Positions 14,197 to 22,475 of a DNA stretch of 64,000 nucleotides are shown here, in pieces (the stretch's first letter is position 1; every line of letters starts with the position of its first letter). Source of the stretch: UBA2136 sp047635695 (GTDB lineage: Bacteria > Pseudomonadota > Alphaproteobacteria > UBA2136); contig JBLILN010000001.1 of NCBI GenBank assembly GCA_047635695.1, forward strand, positions 148,252-212,251. The letters are read 5' to 3'. A program made the position numbers and the translations under genes. The notes under the pieces were generated by a model. The model saw only the letters and a program-made list of their open reading frames with translations, was not told the origin of the DNA and did not search any database.

Positions 14197-14298
14197 ATGG
14201 AAGATATTTATGCTGCATTGTGGGCTTTGGTCCAGAGCTGTATTATATGGTTTATTGACATCCATGTTTTGGGGTTCTTATATTTTGAACGGTTATAA
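14197..14298 (+). CDS. Possible 33-residue hydrophobic peptide
   Basis: An ATG at 14197 opens 33 codons to a TAA. The product starts MEDIYAALWALVQ and is hydrophobic through most of its length (IIWFID, VLGFLYF), as expected of a one-segment membrane microprotein. AGGG lies only 4 bases before the start, a weak ribosome binding site. It could be chance in AT-rich DNA. Confidence 0.25.
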   Translation: MEDIYAALWALVQSCIIWFIDIHVLGFLYFERL

Positions 14299-14469
14299 TC
14301 TCTGTTCATGATCAGCTATTTGTATCGCTAGCACGGCAAAGACTATAAATACAGCAGTTGAAATATAAATCTTTATTTTTTAAATAAATAAAAGGGCTGT
14401 TTGAGTATGTTTCACTTCATTTATTATATGAAATTCAGTAGGTTGTTGCTTTGGTGGTACGATTCTTGC

Positions 14470-14500
14470 TTGACAAACAAAGGTAACTTGTTAGTATGAT
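14470..14500 (+). promoter_or_regulatory. Candidate sigma-70 promoter for the RTX gene
   Basis: TTGACA at 14470-14475 is followed by TAGTAT (16-base spacer, 14492-14497), overlapping TATGAT (19-base spacer, 14495-14500). It lies about 70 bases before the gene start. Confidence 0.45.
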
Positions 14501-14514
14501 TGCCTGCGTATGTA

Positions 14515-14534
14515 TACAGGAATAAATACCTGTA
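14515..14534. repeat. Inverted repeat TACAGG-N8-CCTGTA in the RTX gene leader
   Basis: TACAGG (14515-14520) and CCTGTA (14529-14534) are a perfect 6-bp palindrome between the candidate promoter and the start codon. It may be an operator or a leader hairpin. Confidence 0.35.
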
Positions 14535-14570
14535 AATTATATGATCGCGACTCATTTAAAGGAGATTGAA

Positions 14571-16982
14571 ATGCCAAACCCAGAAGACAGCCGAAATATT
14601 GTACAAGAAGGTGGAAAAACTCATTCATCTCAACAGCAAGCTCAAATGACCCTAGAAGAAATAAATGAGCTAGCTAATTCAAACGAATTTTGGAATGTTG
14701 AACCGGCGGCAGGTCCTGCTGACGACGCAACGGGCAAATCACATAATAAAAATGTGGAATATGCTGAACATGAAGACCTTTTTTCTACAGGGGGCACGCC
14801 TGAAGCTGTCGTTTCTAGTGTTCAAAAAAGCTTAAAACGCGAAGAAGAGTCAGATGAAGAGCCTGAAAGAGAATTACTTCAACAGCCAGTTGCAGAAAAA
14901 ATTGAACCTGTAGCAATACATCCTATAAAAGAGGAGCCTGTAAAAATTGAAGCACATGAGGCGGTGAGAACGGCTGAAATTGAACACACGAAAGCTGAAA
15001 TAGCGAGATCATTGGTTAAAGAGGCTAGGGCTGAATTGAAAAGTGAAGCATCTGAAGCGCGAGCTGCAGCAAAGGCTTCAAAAAACGATAGAGATGAGGC
15101 AAGAGAAGCTGCAGAAAAACACGACCAAGCTGAATCAGACGCTCAGGCGGCAATGAAGTTTGCTAAAGCGGCTGCGGCGGAAGCGGCGGAAGCTGTCAAG
15201 GTAGCTGAAATTGAAGCTAGTGAAGCGCGTGATGCGCAACACAATGCTAAGTCTATGTCTGCAAAGGCGAAAGCGGCTGGCAAGCAATTAAGAATTGAAG
15301 AAGCGGAAGCGAAAGCGGCTGAACAAGAAGTTAAAGACGGTAAGATTGAAGTTAAAGTTGCAGAAAAATCTTCGAAATTAGAGGCTTTTGAGGCAAATGA
15401 AGCGAATGATGCGGCAGCGGGTGCGCAAAAATTCTTAACGGCATCTAATGCGAAAGCACTTGCGGCGTGCGATTTAGCAGAGCTTGCGACTGCAAAAGCA
15501 ACATTAGCGGCAGCCACCGCAGCTGAGGCGCAATCTATAGCGCTTGAGTTAAGGGCTATAGCTGATGAATCTTCTACGCCACCAGAGTTTCCCGGTTTCC
15601 CTCGTGAATTCCCAGATTTGCCACCAATTCCAGGTGGCACAGACCCTATAGCTGAAGCTGCGGCTCAAGTTGCTGAGAGAATTGCACATGAAGCATCACG
15701 CTTTGCGTCTAAAACAGCGAGAAAAGCGACCGAAGCTGCTAAACATGCCGAAGAAACAAAGGCACAGGCTGATCAAGCAAAAACGGCTTCTGAAAAAGCT
15801 GATGAACGTGCTTTGTTGGAAACAGCAGAAGGACAAGCGGCAGCAAGACTTGCGAAGCAGGCAGCTGTTGATTTAGATGAGGATGTTCGTTTAGCTAAAA
15901 TTGAAGTATCTGAAGCGAAAGAAGCCGCTATATTTGCTAAAGCTGAATCTCATGCGGCGAAAGTTGCAGCAAAAGTAGCTGCAAAAGAAAAAGCTGAAGC
16001 GCAAAATGCCGACAAGGTAGCAACAAAAGAGACGGCAGAAGCACATAAGGCAGAGAAAGTAGCGGCAAGAGAGACGGCAGAAGCGCATAAGGCTGAAAAA
16101 ATGGCGGCAATGAAAGCGGCTGAAGCTAAGTTATCTGAAGCATTGGCCAATAAAGAAGCTGACGAAGTAAAAGAAGATAAAGCTGATTTACGTGAAGCGC
16201 AAGTTGCTGCACATAAAGCTGTGGCAGAAGCAAAAGAAGCTCAAGAAAGAGCTGATGAAGCGGAGGCGTTAGAAGCAAGAGAAGCTTCACCGTCAGCCAC
16301 TATTATAGGTGACGGCTCAACAAACTTCTTATCCGGTGGTGATGAAGGTGATTATATTTACGGCCGTGGCGCGACAGATATTTTATCTGGCCATGACGGC
16401 CATGACCATGTTTATGGTGGAAATGGTAGGGACATCCTATTTGGTAATTTAGGCTCTGACATTATTGAAGGCGGTAAAGGTCATGATGTTCTTGTTGGTG
16501 GCGCTGGTGATGATATTCTTTATGGTAACAATGGTGATGACATTCTTGTCGGTGATCAAGGTGCTGATATTTTAAGAGGCGGTAATGGCAAAGACACACT
16601 TCATGTTGATGCAGATGACCTGATTGTGGATGGCGGCAAAGGTATTGATACTGTTGTGATCGGCGTACAAGAAACGATCTATATTGCAGAAGGTGCTTTT
16701 ACAAATATTGAACGTATAAACATGGATAATTATTCAGAAGAATCTGTTTATCTTGATATTAATGACGTTGTTAAATTAAGCAATAACGATGAAATATTTA
16801 TTGATGGTAATGAAGGCGACAATGTTTATGTTGACGATATTAATACGGCGACAAGAAGTGCTGACGTTCATGTGAACAATAACACATATGCACATTATTC
16901 AACGGGCTTTAACGACTTGTTTGTCGAGCTTGGTCTTGAATTAAATAATGCGACTGTCAATGCTTTAAGTGCCGATCGATAA
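14571..16982 (+). CDS. Ala/Glu/Lys-rich coiled-coil protein with RTX calcium-binding repeats
   Basis: The product has 803 residues from the ATG at 14571, chosen over 14541 because AAAGGAG (14558-14564) fits it. Residues about 130-330 and 365-570 are almost entirely Ala, Glu, Lys, Asp and Arg in a helical pattern, interrupted by a Pro-rich hinge (about 333-357). Four 14-residue tandem repeats of the form KVAxxETAEAHKAE lie at nucleotides 15972-16139. Residues about 580-680 hold RTX nonapeptides such as GGNGRDILFGNLGSDII and GGAGDDILYGNNGDDIL, which bind calcium. No N-terminal signal peptide is seen, so type I secretion by a C-terminal signal is expected. A long fibrous surface or matrix protein is plausible. 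No transporter genes are adjacent. Confidence 0.8.
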   Translation: MPNPEDSRNIVQEGGKTHSSQQQAQMTLEEINELANSNEFWNVEPAAGPADDATGKSHNKNVEYAEHEDLFSTGGTPEAVVSSVQKSLKREEESDEEPERELLQQPVAEKIEPVAIHPIKEEPVKIEAHEAVRTAEIEHTKAEIARSLVKEARAELKSEASEARAAAKASKNDRDEAREAAEKHDQAESDAQAAMKFAKAAAAEAAEAVKVAEIEASEARDAQHNAKSMSAKAKAAGKQLRIEEAEAKAAEQEVKDGKIEVKVAEKSSKLEAFEANEANDAAAGAQKFLTASNAKALAACDLAELATAKATLAAATAAEAQSIALELRAIADESSTPPEFPGFPREFPDLPPIPGGTDPIAEAAAQVAERIAHEASRFASKTARKATEAAKHAEETKAQADQAKTASEKADERALLETAEGQAAARLAKQAAVDLDEDVRLAKIEVSEAKEAAIFAKAESHAAKVAAKVAAKEKAEAQNADKVATKETAEAHKAEKVAARETAEAHKAEKMAAMKAAEAKLSEALANKEADEVKEDKADLREAQVAAHKAVAEAKEAQERADEAEALEAREASPSATIIGDGSTNFLSGGDEGDYIYGRGATDILSGHDGHDHVYGGNGRDILFGNLGSDIIEGGKGHDVLVGGAGDDILYGNNGDDILVGDQGADILRGGNGKDTLHVDADDLIVDGGKGIDTVVIGVQETIYIAEGAFTNIERINMDNYSEESVYLDINDVVKLSNNDEIFIDGNEGDNVYVDDINTATRSADVHVNNNTYAHYSTGFNDLFVELGLELNNATVNALSADR

Positions 16983-17010
16983 GTTATAATTCTTTCAGAA
17001 AGACGATGAT

Positions 17011-17037
17011 AAAAAGCACTCTGCGGGGTGCTTTTTT
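17011..17037 (+). terminator. Terminator of the RTX gene
   Basis: AAAAAGCAC (17011-17019) pairs with GTGCTTTTT (17028-17036) around an 8-base loop, followed by Ts. Confidence 0.8.
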
Positions 17038-17126
17038 ATGTCGGTAACAGGGGTAGTTTATATGTTGAAAACAAAATATATATCCCTTACAATACCCCCA
17101 CAAATAACGTTTAAGGTCATGATAAA

Positions 17127-17681
17127 ATGAAATGGAAAAATAGTAACAATACATGGGGCGCTATCGCCATGTTTTTTCATTGGTTAACAGCTTTGGCTAT
17201 TATTAGTTTGTTTGCTCTTGGTTTTTGGATGGTTGACTTAACATATTACAGTGAATGGTATAAAACCGCACCTTTTATTCATAAGAGCATTGGTATTTTG
17301 TTGCTGATATTGACATTGTTAAGAGTACTTTGGCGCTTGAAAGAAAAAGTACCTCAACCGCTTGAAGGTCAAACTTTGATAGAGCGCAAAACAGCGCATA
17401 TTGTTCATGTATTACTTTATATTTTAATATTTGCAGTTATTCTGAGTGGTTATTTAATGTCGACAGCGGCTGGACGTGCTATAAATGTTTTTAATGTATT
17501 TGAAGTAAGTGCCTTACCGTGGATTTTTACAGAGCAGGGTGCTATTGCAGGCTTCTTACATGAATATCTGGCTTATGCTATTATAGCTCTCGCTTCACTA
17601 CATGCATTGGCGGCGCTAAAACATCATTTCGTTGATAAAGACAATACGCTTAACCGCATGATCGGCCGTATTAAAAAATAA
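17127..17681 (+). CDS. Cytochrome b561 family membrane protein
   Basis: This 184-residue inner-membrane protein has four hydrophobic segments and the haem-ligand histidines of the bacterial cytochrome b561 (CybB/YceJ) family: FFHWLTA near residue 17, APFIHKSIG near 52, then HEYLAYAI and ALASLHALAALKHHF in the last segment. It would pass electrons across the membrane. It lies 29 bases before a YceI-type gene, the same pairing as yceJ-yceI in Escherichia coli, so the two are probably one operon. Length is normal. Confidence 0.9.
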   Translation: MKWKNSNNTWGAIAMFFHWLTALAIISLFALGFWMVDLTYYSEWYKTAPFIHKSIGILLLILTLLRVLWRLKEKVPQPLEGQTLIERKTAHIVHVLLYILIFAVILSGYLMSTAAGRAINVFNVFEVSALPWIFTEQGAIAGFLHEYLAYAIIALASLHALAALKHHFVDKDNTLNRMIGRIKK

Positions 17682-17710
17682 TTTTAAATGACAATATAGA
17701 GGATGACTTT

Positions 17711-18292
17711 ATGACTAAAACGATTAAAATTTCACTCATGGCACTTGCACTTATGGTTTCAAATGCCGTTTATGCTGATGAATATAAAATTGATGATAAA
17801 GGGGCTCACGCATCGATTGAATTTAGGATTAAACACCTTGGTTACAGTTGGTTAACAGGGCGTTTTAATACCTTTGACGGTAATTTTACCTATAGCAAAA
17901 AAGACATGAAAACACTGGTAGCGTCTGTGAATATTGACCCTGCAAGTGTTGACAGTAACCATGCGGAACGTGATAAGCATTTACGCGGCGAAGACTTTTT
18001 AGATGTAAAAGCCTTCCCTAAATCGTCTTTTGTCAGCACGTCTTATCATGAAATTGATGAAAACACAGGTGTGCTTTCTGGCGACTTAACTTTACATGGC
18101 GTGACGAAGTCTATTGACTTAAATGTACAACGTGTGGGTGAGGGGAATGACCCTTGGGGTGGTTACCGTGCTGGTTTTACAGGGTCTACGAAATTTAAAT
18201 TGAAAGATTTTAACATCGTGCGTGACTTAGGCCCAGCTTCAACAGAAGTTGAAATGACACTCAATGTTGAAGGTATCTATGAAGGAAATTAA
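17711..18292 (+). CDS. YceI-family periplasmic protein
   Basis: This 193-residue protein has a signal peptide (cleavage after NAVYA) and the YceI lipocalin-like barrel: YKIDDKGAHASIEFRIKHLGYSWLTGRF at the start in family style, then VDSNHAERDKHLRGEDFLDV and FPKSSFVST. Members bind isoprenoid-type lipids such as polyprenyl chains in a long tunnel. It follows the cytochrome b561 gene by 29 bases with AGAGGATG as ribosome binding site, and ends in a strong terminator. Functional coupling to the cytochrome, perhaps through quinone-like lipids, is inferred from the conserved pair. Confidence 0.92.
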   Translation: MTKTIKISLMALALMVSNAVYADEYKIDDKGAHASIEFRIKHLGYSWLTGRFNTFDGNFTYSKKDMKTLVASVNIDPASVDSNHAERDKHLRGEDFLDVKAFPKSSFVSTSYHEIDENTGVLSGDLTLHGVTKSIDLNVQRVGEGNDPWGGYRAGFTGSTKFKLKDFNIVRDLGPASTEVEMTLNVEGIYEGN

Positions 18293-18311
18293 GCCTTTGA
18301 TGCTCTCTTTT

Positions 18312-18341
18312 AAAAGCTGGTATATTTGCCAGCTTTTTTTT
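18312..18341 (+). terminator. Terminator of the b561-YceI operon
   Basis: AAAAGCTGG (18312-18320) pairs perfectly with CCAGCTTTT (18329-18337), followed by a T-run. Confidence 0.85.
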
Positions 18342-18415
18342 ATATATAAATAGGGTGTGTGTTTTTATCGAAGATTGATGTATTATCTTTAACAAATAAA
18401 AAATAAGAGGTTTTC

Positions 18416-19243
18416 ATGCTAACGAAAAATACGATTGATCTTTGGAAAGAGTCTTACCCTATCCCCGATGAAACAAGCCATAAATATACAAGGGGACATG
18501 CTGTTATTGTTGCCGGTAAAATGGTGGGTGCCGCAAGGTTGGCATCGCGCGCGGCGCGTCGTGTGGGTGCAGGGCTTGTAACAGTTGTATGTGAACCAAA
18601 TGCTTACCCTATATTAACGCGTGACTGGCCAGGGACAATTGTGAGTGCCTTGGGCGAGGGTAAGCGTTATACAGAACATTTGGTCGACGATAAGAAAAAT
18701 GCTTTTCTTTTAGGTCCAGGTGGTGGCCTTGATAGTGATTTGAAAGCGAAAATTTTATATACCCTTGAAATGGGTAAGCGCAAAGGCGCTGTGATTGACG
18801 CCGATGGCTTAAATATTTTTAAGGCTGATATTGAAAAAATCTTAGAATCATTGCACAGTAATTGCGTTATAACGCCACATGCAGGCGAATTTACAAGAAT
18901 TTTCCCTGATATTACAGGCTCACGTGAAAAGATGGCCATGGCAGCGGCAACGCGTGCAGGTTGCGTGGTGGTGTTAAAGGGCGCTAAAACAATTATTGCG
19001 TCTCCTTGTGGTCAGTTAGTAGAGAATGATCATACCTCTCCTTATCTTGCGACAGGCGGTACGGGTGACGTTCTTGCGGGTATGATTGTTGGTTTTATGG
19101 CTTTAGGCGTTTCAGCCTTTGATGCGGCGAATATGGCGGTTTGGTTGCATGGTGATGCTGGTAAACGTTTAGGTATAGGGCTTGTAGCCGAAGATATTAT
19201 TGATATATTACCAACAGTTTTAAGAGAAGTTTTTGAAAAGTAA
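18416..19243 (+). CDS. nnrD: ADP-dependent (S)-NAD(P)H-hydrate dehydratase
   Basis: This 275-residue enzyme of the ribokinase-like YjeF C-terminal family repairs hydrated NADH and NADPH by ADP-dependent dehydration. Family features are GHAVIVAGKMVGAARLA near the start, FLLGPGGGL, VITPHAGEF, and the nucleotide motif LATGGTGDVLAGMI with its catalytic Asp. It lacks the N-terminal epimerase (NnrE) domain that is fused to it in many bacteria, so an epimerase must be elsewhere or absent. AAGAGG supports the start. No terminator is evident before the next gene. Confidence 0.9.
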   Translation: MLTKNTIDLWKESYPIPDETSHKYTRGHAVIVAGKMVGAARLASRAARRVGAGLVTVVCEPNAYPILTRDWPGTIVSALGEGKRYTEHLVDDKKNAFLLGPGGGLDSDLKAKILYTLEMGKRKGAVIDADGLNIFKADIEKILESLHSNCVITPHAGEFTRIFPDITGSREKMAMAAATRAGCVVVLKGAKTIIASPCGQLVENDHTSPYLATGGTGDVLAGMIVGFMALGVSAFDAANMAVWLHGDAGKRLGIGLVAEDIIDILPTVLREVFEK

Positions 19244-19333
19244 AGGCTTTGTGTCAGTTTATTGACGGTTTTACTATTGGTGTCGCTTATAAGTGACTAG
19301 AAGTTTTAAAAAAATATAGGGTTTTACGGGCAA

Positions 19334-19681
19334 ATGAAAAAAATAATATTCGGGCTAATACTTTCTTTTATGGTAACGGATGCTTACGCTCAGTCGAGTG
19401 CGGTGGTTCATAACCAAGGGTCACAACGTGGCTACATTAAAGTACTGGAAGATAAAGTTGTTGAACTCAATGAACTTATTGCTGATTTAAATGCTAAATT
19501 GGCTGACTATGGCCCGCGTTTGTTGGCTGTAGAAAATACAAATCAAGCTATTAATGTATGCGCAGGCAAAACACCGCCAATGCTTTATGCTGGGGCAATT
19601 AAGGGTTGTGTAGAGTTAAGACCAGCGCCATGTGAGTTATGTGATTCAGTGGAAGAGGTTCCTACAGAACCTGCTATATAA
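19334..19681 (+). CDS. Small secreted coiled-coil/Cys protein, partner of the vWA protein
   Basis: This 115-residue protein has a signal peptide (cleavage after DAYA), a helix (YIKVLEDKVVELNELIADLN) and a C-terminal Cys-rich part (INVCAGKTPPMLY, then GCVELRPAPCELC). I know no family for it. The segment around ENTNQAINVCAG resembles EDNQKEIMSCAK in the N-terminal part of the next gene's product, and both continue with a second Cys region (GCVE / QCVT). The two genes are 6 bases apart. I infer a shared module that may let the two proteins pair or bind the same partner in the periplasm or on the surface. Confidence 0.6.
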   Translation: MKKIIFGLILSFMVTDAYAQSSAVVHNQGSQRGYIKVLEDKVVELNELIADLNAKLADYGPRLLAVENTNQAINVCAGKTPPMLYAGAIKGCVELRPAPCELCDSVEEVPTEPAI

Positions 19682-19687
19682 AGGAAG

Positions 19688-21166
19688 ATGGGTGTACTTA
19701 TGGGTAATTTTATCAAATTTTTAGCCGTGTTTTTATTGGTTCCTTTTGTCTCTTTACAGGCAATGGAATTTCAAGCCGTTAAAGGGGCCGTTGGTAATAC
19801 TTTTACTTATCAATCAAAGGTGTTGAGTAATGCTCTGATTAAGGCAACTGAATTGACGGATGACCTTATTCGTCGATTGGAAACAATTGAAGATAATCAA
19901 AAAGAAATTATGTCATGTGCTAAGCAAGATGCGCCCTTTGATCCAGATAGTTATTCTGTATGGGATAACGGTATAGGTCAATGTGTGACCATTACCAGAG
20001 CCTGTGTCGATGCGCCTGAAAACCCTATTGAATCGAGAGAGCTAATCTTTATTTTTGATGCATCTTCTTCGATGAAATCAACCTATACACCACCAAAAAC
20101 TGCACATGAGTGTAAGTCATATTACGCCCGATATCAGGACGAGTGCGGTAGTAAATATTACCCAACATTTAAACAAATGCATCCAACAACTAAATCTTGT
20201 GGTAGCAACTCTAGGTCAAAATACTGTAAGTGGTGTGGCTATAAGCCTAAAGCACCTCAAAAGAAAGTTGTTATCGGCACCAAAGTGGATGGTGAAGGTA
20301 TAACCCATGACGTTTATGGCACTGTTTATGTGACAGAAGGCTCAGAATGGGAAAAATATACTGCTCAAAAAGAAAAGTATGAAACCTGCTTGCAGAAGAA
20401 TTTAGATACACAGTGTGTCTCGAATTTTAACACCTGTAAAACAAATTCTGCTGTGGAAAATGCAGAGGAAATTGCAGGGTGGAATACGGCTTACGCCATT
20501 TGGAAGGAATCGACTTATATACCGTATAGAACTTGTCGTTACCAGCAGTACAATGAATATTTGACCTGTGTAAATGACTTTAACTCTATATGGAACACAG
20601 CCAAGTCTGAATCGCGTATCGAAGCCGCAAAAGCTGCCGTTTCTGCATCGATTAAAAGTGCGCCAACCTTTGTTGACTTAGGTCTGGTGGTCTTTAATGG
20701 CTGTAATGAAATTGTGAATCATGGTTTTTATCTTGATGCCGATCGCACCGATCTATTAAAAGCTGTCGCTGCTATTGAAGCCACAGGGACAACACCATTG
20801 GTTGACTCTATGATTATTGCCGCTGAAAATATGAAAATAAAAGAAGAAGGTGTGAATGCCGAAGGCTATATCGTGCTGGTAACAGATGGTGAAGATACCT
20901 GCGTGAGTAAAGACTCTGCCATTTCTATGAAAGCCGTATGTAACACGGCCAAGGCCTTGAAAAAGGAAAATGATGGTCTGGTTATTAATGTGCTCGATTT
21001 ATCGAACAACTCGAAGCTTTCATGTATCTCAGAATACACAGGTGGTGTCTATGCAAGTGTTTCTGGTGAAGGTACAATGCTCACAGCTATTGTGGAAGAA
21101 ATGTCTAAAATATCAGACGTGCCTGAATATTGCTATGCACCGACTGATTTAGAATGGCCAGAATAA
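19688..21166 (+). CDS. Secreted von Willebrand factor A (vWA) domain protein
   Basis: This protein of about 490 residues has a signal peptide (cleavage near SLQA-ME), an N-terminal helical/Cys module like that of the preceding gene, then a vWA domain. The metal-binding motif is IFIFDASSSMKS (about residues 115-126), with TTPLVDSMI and VLVTDGEDTC completing the fold. A long insert (about 130-310) between the first motif and the rest is rich in Cys, Tyr and Lys and has no match I recognise; such inserts occur in adhesive proteins. The ATG at 19688 is only 2 bases from AGGA, so the ATG at 19700 may be the real start. A strong terminator follows. Confidence 0.75.
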   Translation: MGVLMGNFIKFLAVFLLVPFVSLQAMEFQAVKGAVGNTFTYQSKVLSNALIKATELTDDLIRRLETIEDNQKEIMSCAKQDAPFDPDSYSVWDNGIGQCVTITRACVDAPENPIESRELIFIFDASSSMKSTYTPPKTAHECKSYYARYQDECGSKYYPTFKQMHPTTKSCGSNSRSKYCKWCGYKPKAPQKKVVIGTKVDGEGITHDVYGTVYVTEGSEWEKYTAQKEKYETCLQKNLDTQCVSNFNTCKTNSAVENAEEIAGWNTAYAIWKESTYIPYRTCRYQQYNEYLTCVNDFNSIWNTAKSESRIEAAKAAVSASIKSAPTFVDLGLVVFNGCNEIVNHGFYLDADRTDLLKAVAAIEATGTTPLVDSMIIAAENMKIKEEGVNAEGYIVLVTDGEDTCVSKDSAISMKAVCNTAKALKKENDGLVINVLDLSNNSKLSCISEYTGGVYASVSGEGTMLTAIVEEMSKISDVPEYCYAPTDLEWPE

Positions 21167-21181
21167 TCAAAACTTAAAAAG

Positions 21182-21204
21182 AAAGCGCTGCGGCGCTTTT
21201 TTTT
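21182..21204 (+). terminator. Terminator of the vWA gene pair
   Basis: AAAGCGC (21182-21188) pairs perfectly with GCGCTTT (21193-21199) around TGCG, followed by Ts. Confidence 0.85.
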
Positions 21205-21275
21205 ATTCATTCTTGTCTGGTTTAAGGGGGTGTTTTTTAGTATTATGCGCCCATCATATATAAAGGAAATAAAAA

Positions 21276-21677
21276 ATGTTTATACTACACGAACGTTTAA
21301 AGGCGGACACATTTAAGGTCTGTAATATGGCGCTTTGTCAGGTTCTGCTGATGAATGATACAACTTATCCTTGGCTTATTTTGGTACCACGCCAAAATGA
21401 TATTGTTGAAATAACCGACTTAACGTTGGCTGATCAGGCCTTGTTGATGGTTGAAATGTCAAAAGTAAGTGCTGTTTTACAAGAAATGACAGACGCTGAT
21501 AAAATGAACGTTGCGGCCCTTGGTAATATGGTGCCTCAGCTTCATATGCATGTCATCGCACGCTTTAAAGACGACCCTTCATGGCCGAACCCTGTTTGGG
21601 GTAAAACAGAAGCAATAGCTTATGGCGAAAATATTAAAAATGAATTCTTGAAGGCTTTATCAGAAAAACTTACGTAA
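21276..21677 (+). CDS. HIT-family nucleotide hydrolase/transferase
   Basis: This 133-residue protein belongs to the histidine triad superfamily. The signature is in MVPQLHMHVIARF, where the HxHx pattern supplies the catalytic His. The first of the three usual positions is replaced (QLHMHV rather than HxHxHxx), which is common in the short HIT subgroup of alphaproteobacteria (HIT-like domain DUF with ILVPR near residue 36). The ligand is likely a purine nucleotide conjugate. AAAGGAA lies 9 bases before the ATG. It stands alone, between two transcription units. Confidence 0.85.
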   Translation: MFILHERLKADTFKVCNMALCQVLLMNDTTYPWLILVPRQNDIVEITDLTLADQALLMVEMSKVSAVLQEMTDADKMNVAALGNMVPQLHMHVIARFKDDPSWPNPVWGKTEAIAYGENIKNEFLKALSEKLT

Positions 21678-21692
21678 AACAATTGAATATAC

Positions 21693-21721
21693 TTGACATT
21701 TAGCTGTTATTTACCTATTTT
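21693..21721 (+). promoter_or_regulatory. Sigma-70 promoter for rplY-pth
   Basis: TTGACA (21693-21698) and TATTTT (21716-21721) are separated by a 17-base spacer, 70 bases before the rplY start codon. Confidence 0.6.
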
Positions 21722-21790
21722 GCCCGATAGGTATACGACACCCTTGGAGGTCGATATCAATTAAATTTTATTAAATGAAAGATTAAAGAC

Positions 21791-22462
21791 ATGTCTGATG
21801 TATATGTAATGGAAGCACAGGTACGTGAAAATGGCGGTAAGGGGATCGCGCGTCGTTTGCGTAATGAAGGAATGGTACCTGCAGTTGTTTATGGTTCTGG
21901 TAAAGAGCCTAAAAAAGTAGCGGTAACAGCTCACAGCCTAAAAATGGCTATTCAACACGGTGGTTTCTTGACTTCGGCTCAAGAACTATTGATTGAAGGA
22001 AAAACGGAACTCGTTCTTCCACGTGAAATTCAGTGCGACCCAGTATCTGATAAAATTACACACGTAGATTTTCTACGTTATGACGCTAAGCGTATGGTTA
22101 AAGCGACTGTTCGTATTGAAATGACAGGCCATGATAAGTCTGAAGGTGTTAAAGCTGGTGGTATTGCTTCACTTCAACGCTCTGAAGTTGAACTTCTTTG
22201 CCGCGCGGACTCTATCCCGAACATTCTTTACGTTTCTCTTGAAGGCTTGAATGTTGGTGAAGCTGTTAAGTTCTCATCTATCACACTTCCAGACGGCGTT
22301 GAACCTGCTATCGCTGACCGTGACTTCACTGTTGCGTCTATTCTTTCTTCACGTACAACGAAGACAGATGAAGATGATGCAGATGATGCAGCAACAGCTG
22401 ACGGCGATGCTGAAGGTGAATCAGTTGAAGGCGCAGAAGCCGAAACTAAGTCAGAAGACTAA
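21791..22462 (+). CDS. rplY: 50S ribosomal protein L25 (CTC/TL5 type)
   Basis: This 223-residue protein is the long form of L25, which binds 5S rRNA. It has the N-terminal L25 domain (RENGGKGIARRLRNEGMVPA, VVYGSGKEP) and the C-terminal TL5 beta domain, then an acidic tail (about residues 190-223) of Asp, Glu and Ala. Length is typical of alphaproteobacteria. pth follows after 13 bases, the usual pairing. ychF, often third in this unit, is not present here. Confidence 0.95.
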   Translation: MSDVYVMEAQVRENGGKGIARRLRNEGMVPAVVYGSGKEPKKVAVTAHSLKMAIQHGGFLTSAQELLIEGKTELVLPREIQCDPVSDKITHVDFLRYDAKRMVKATVRIEMTGHDKSEGVKAGGIASLQRSEVELLCRADSIPNILYVSLEGLNVGEAVKFSSITLPDGVEPAIADRDFTVASILSSRTTKTDEDDADDAATADGDAEGESVEGAEAETKSED

Positions 22463-22475
22463 AGAGGCTTATGAT

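Larger units (their letters stand above)
14083..14570. other. 488-base gap with promoter signals and a possible tiny membrane peptide
   Basis: The gap separates the divergent chalcone-isomerase-like and RTX genes. It contains a candidate promoter (14470-14500), an inverted repeat (14515-14534) and a possible 33-codon ORF (14197-14298), described separately. I see no RNA gene or full-length coding sequence. Confidence 0.5.

Noticed and set aside
15143..15640. 165-codon minus-strand ORF inside the RTX gene
   Set aside because: It is the antisense of the Ala/Glu-rich repeat region, which naturally gives long Ala/Ser-rich open frames on the other strand.
15972..16139. CRISPR-like or satellite repeat
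   Set aside because: The 42-base period is in frame and encodes 14-residue protein repeats without spacers; it is part of the RTX gene.
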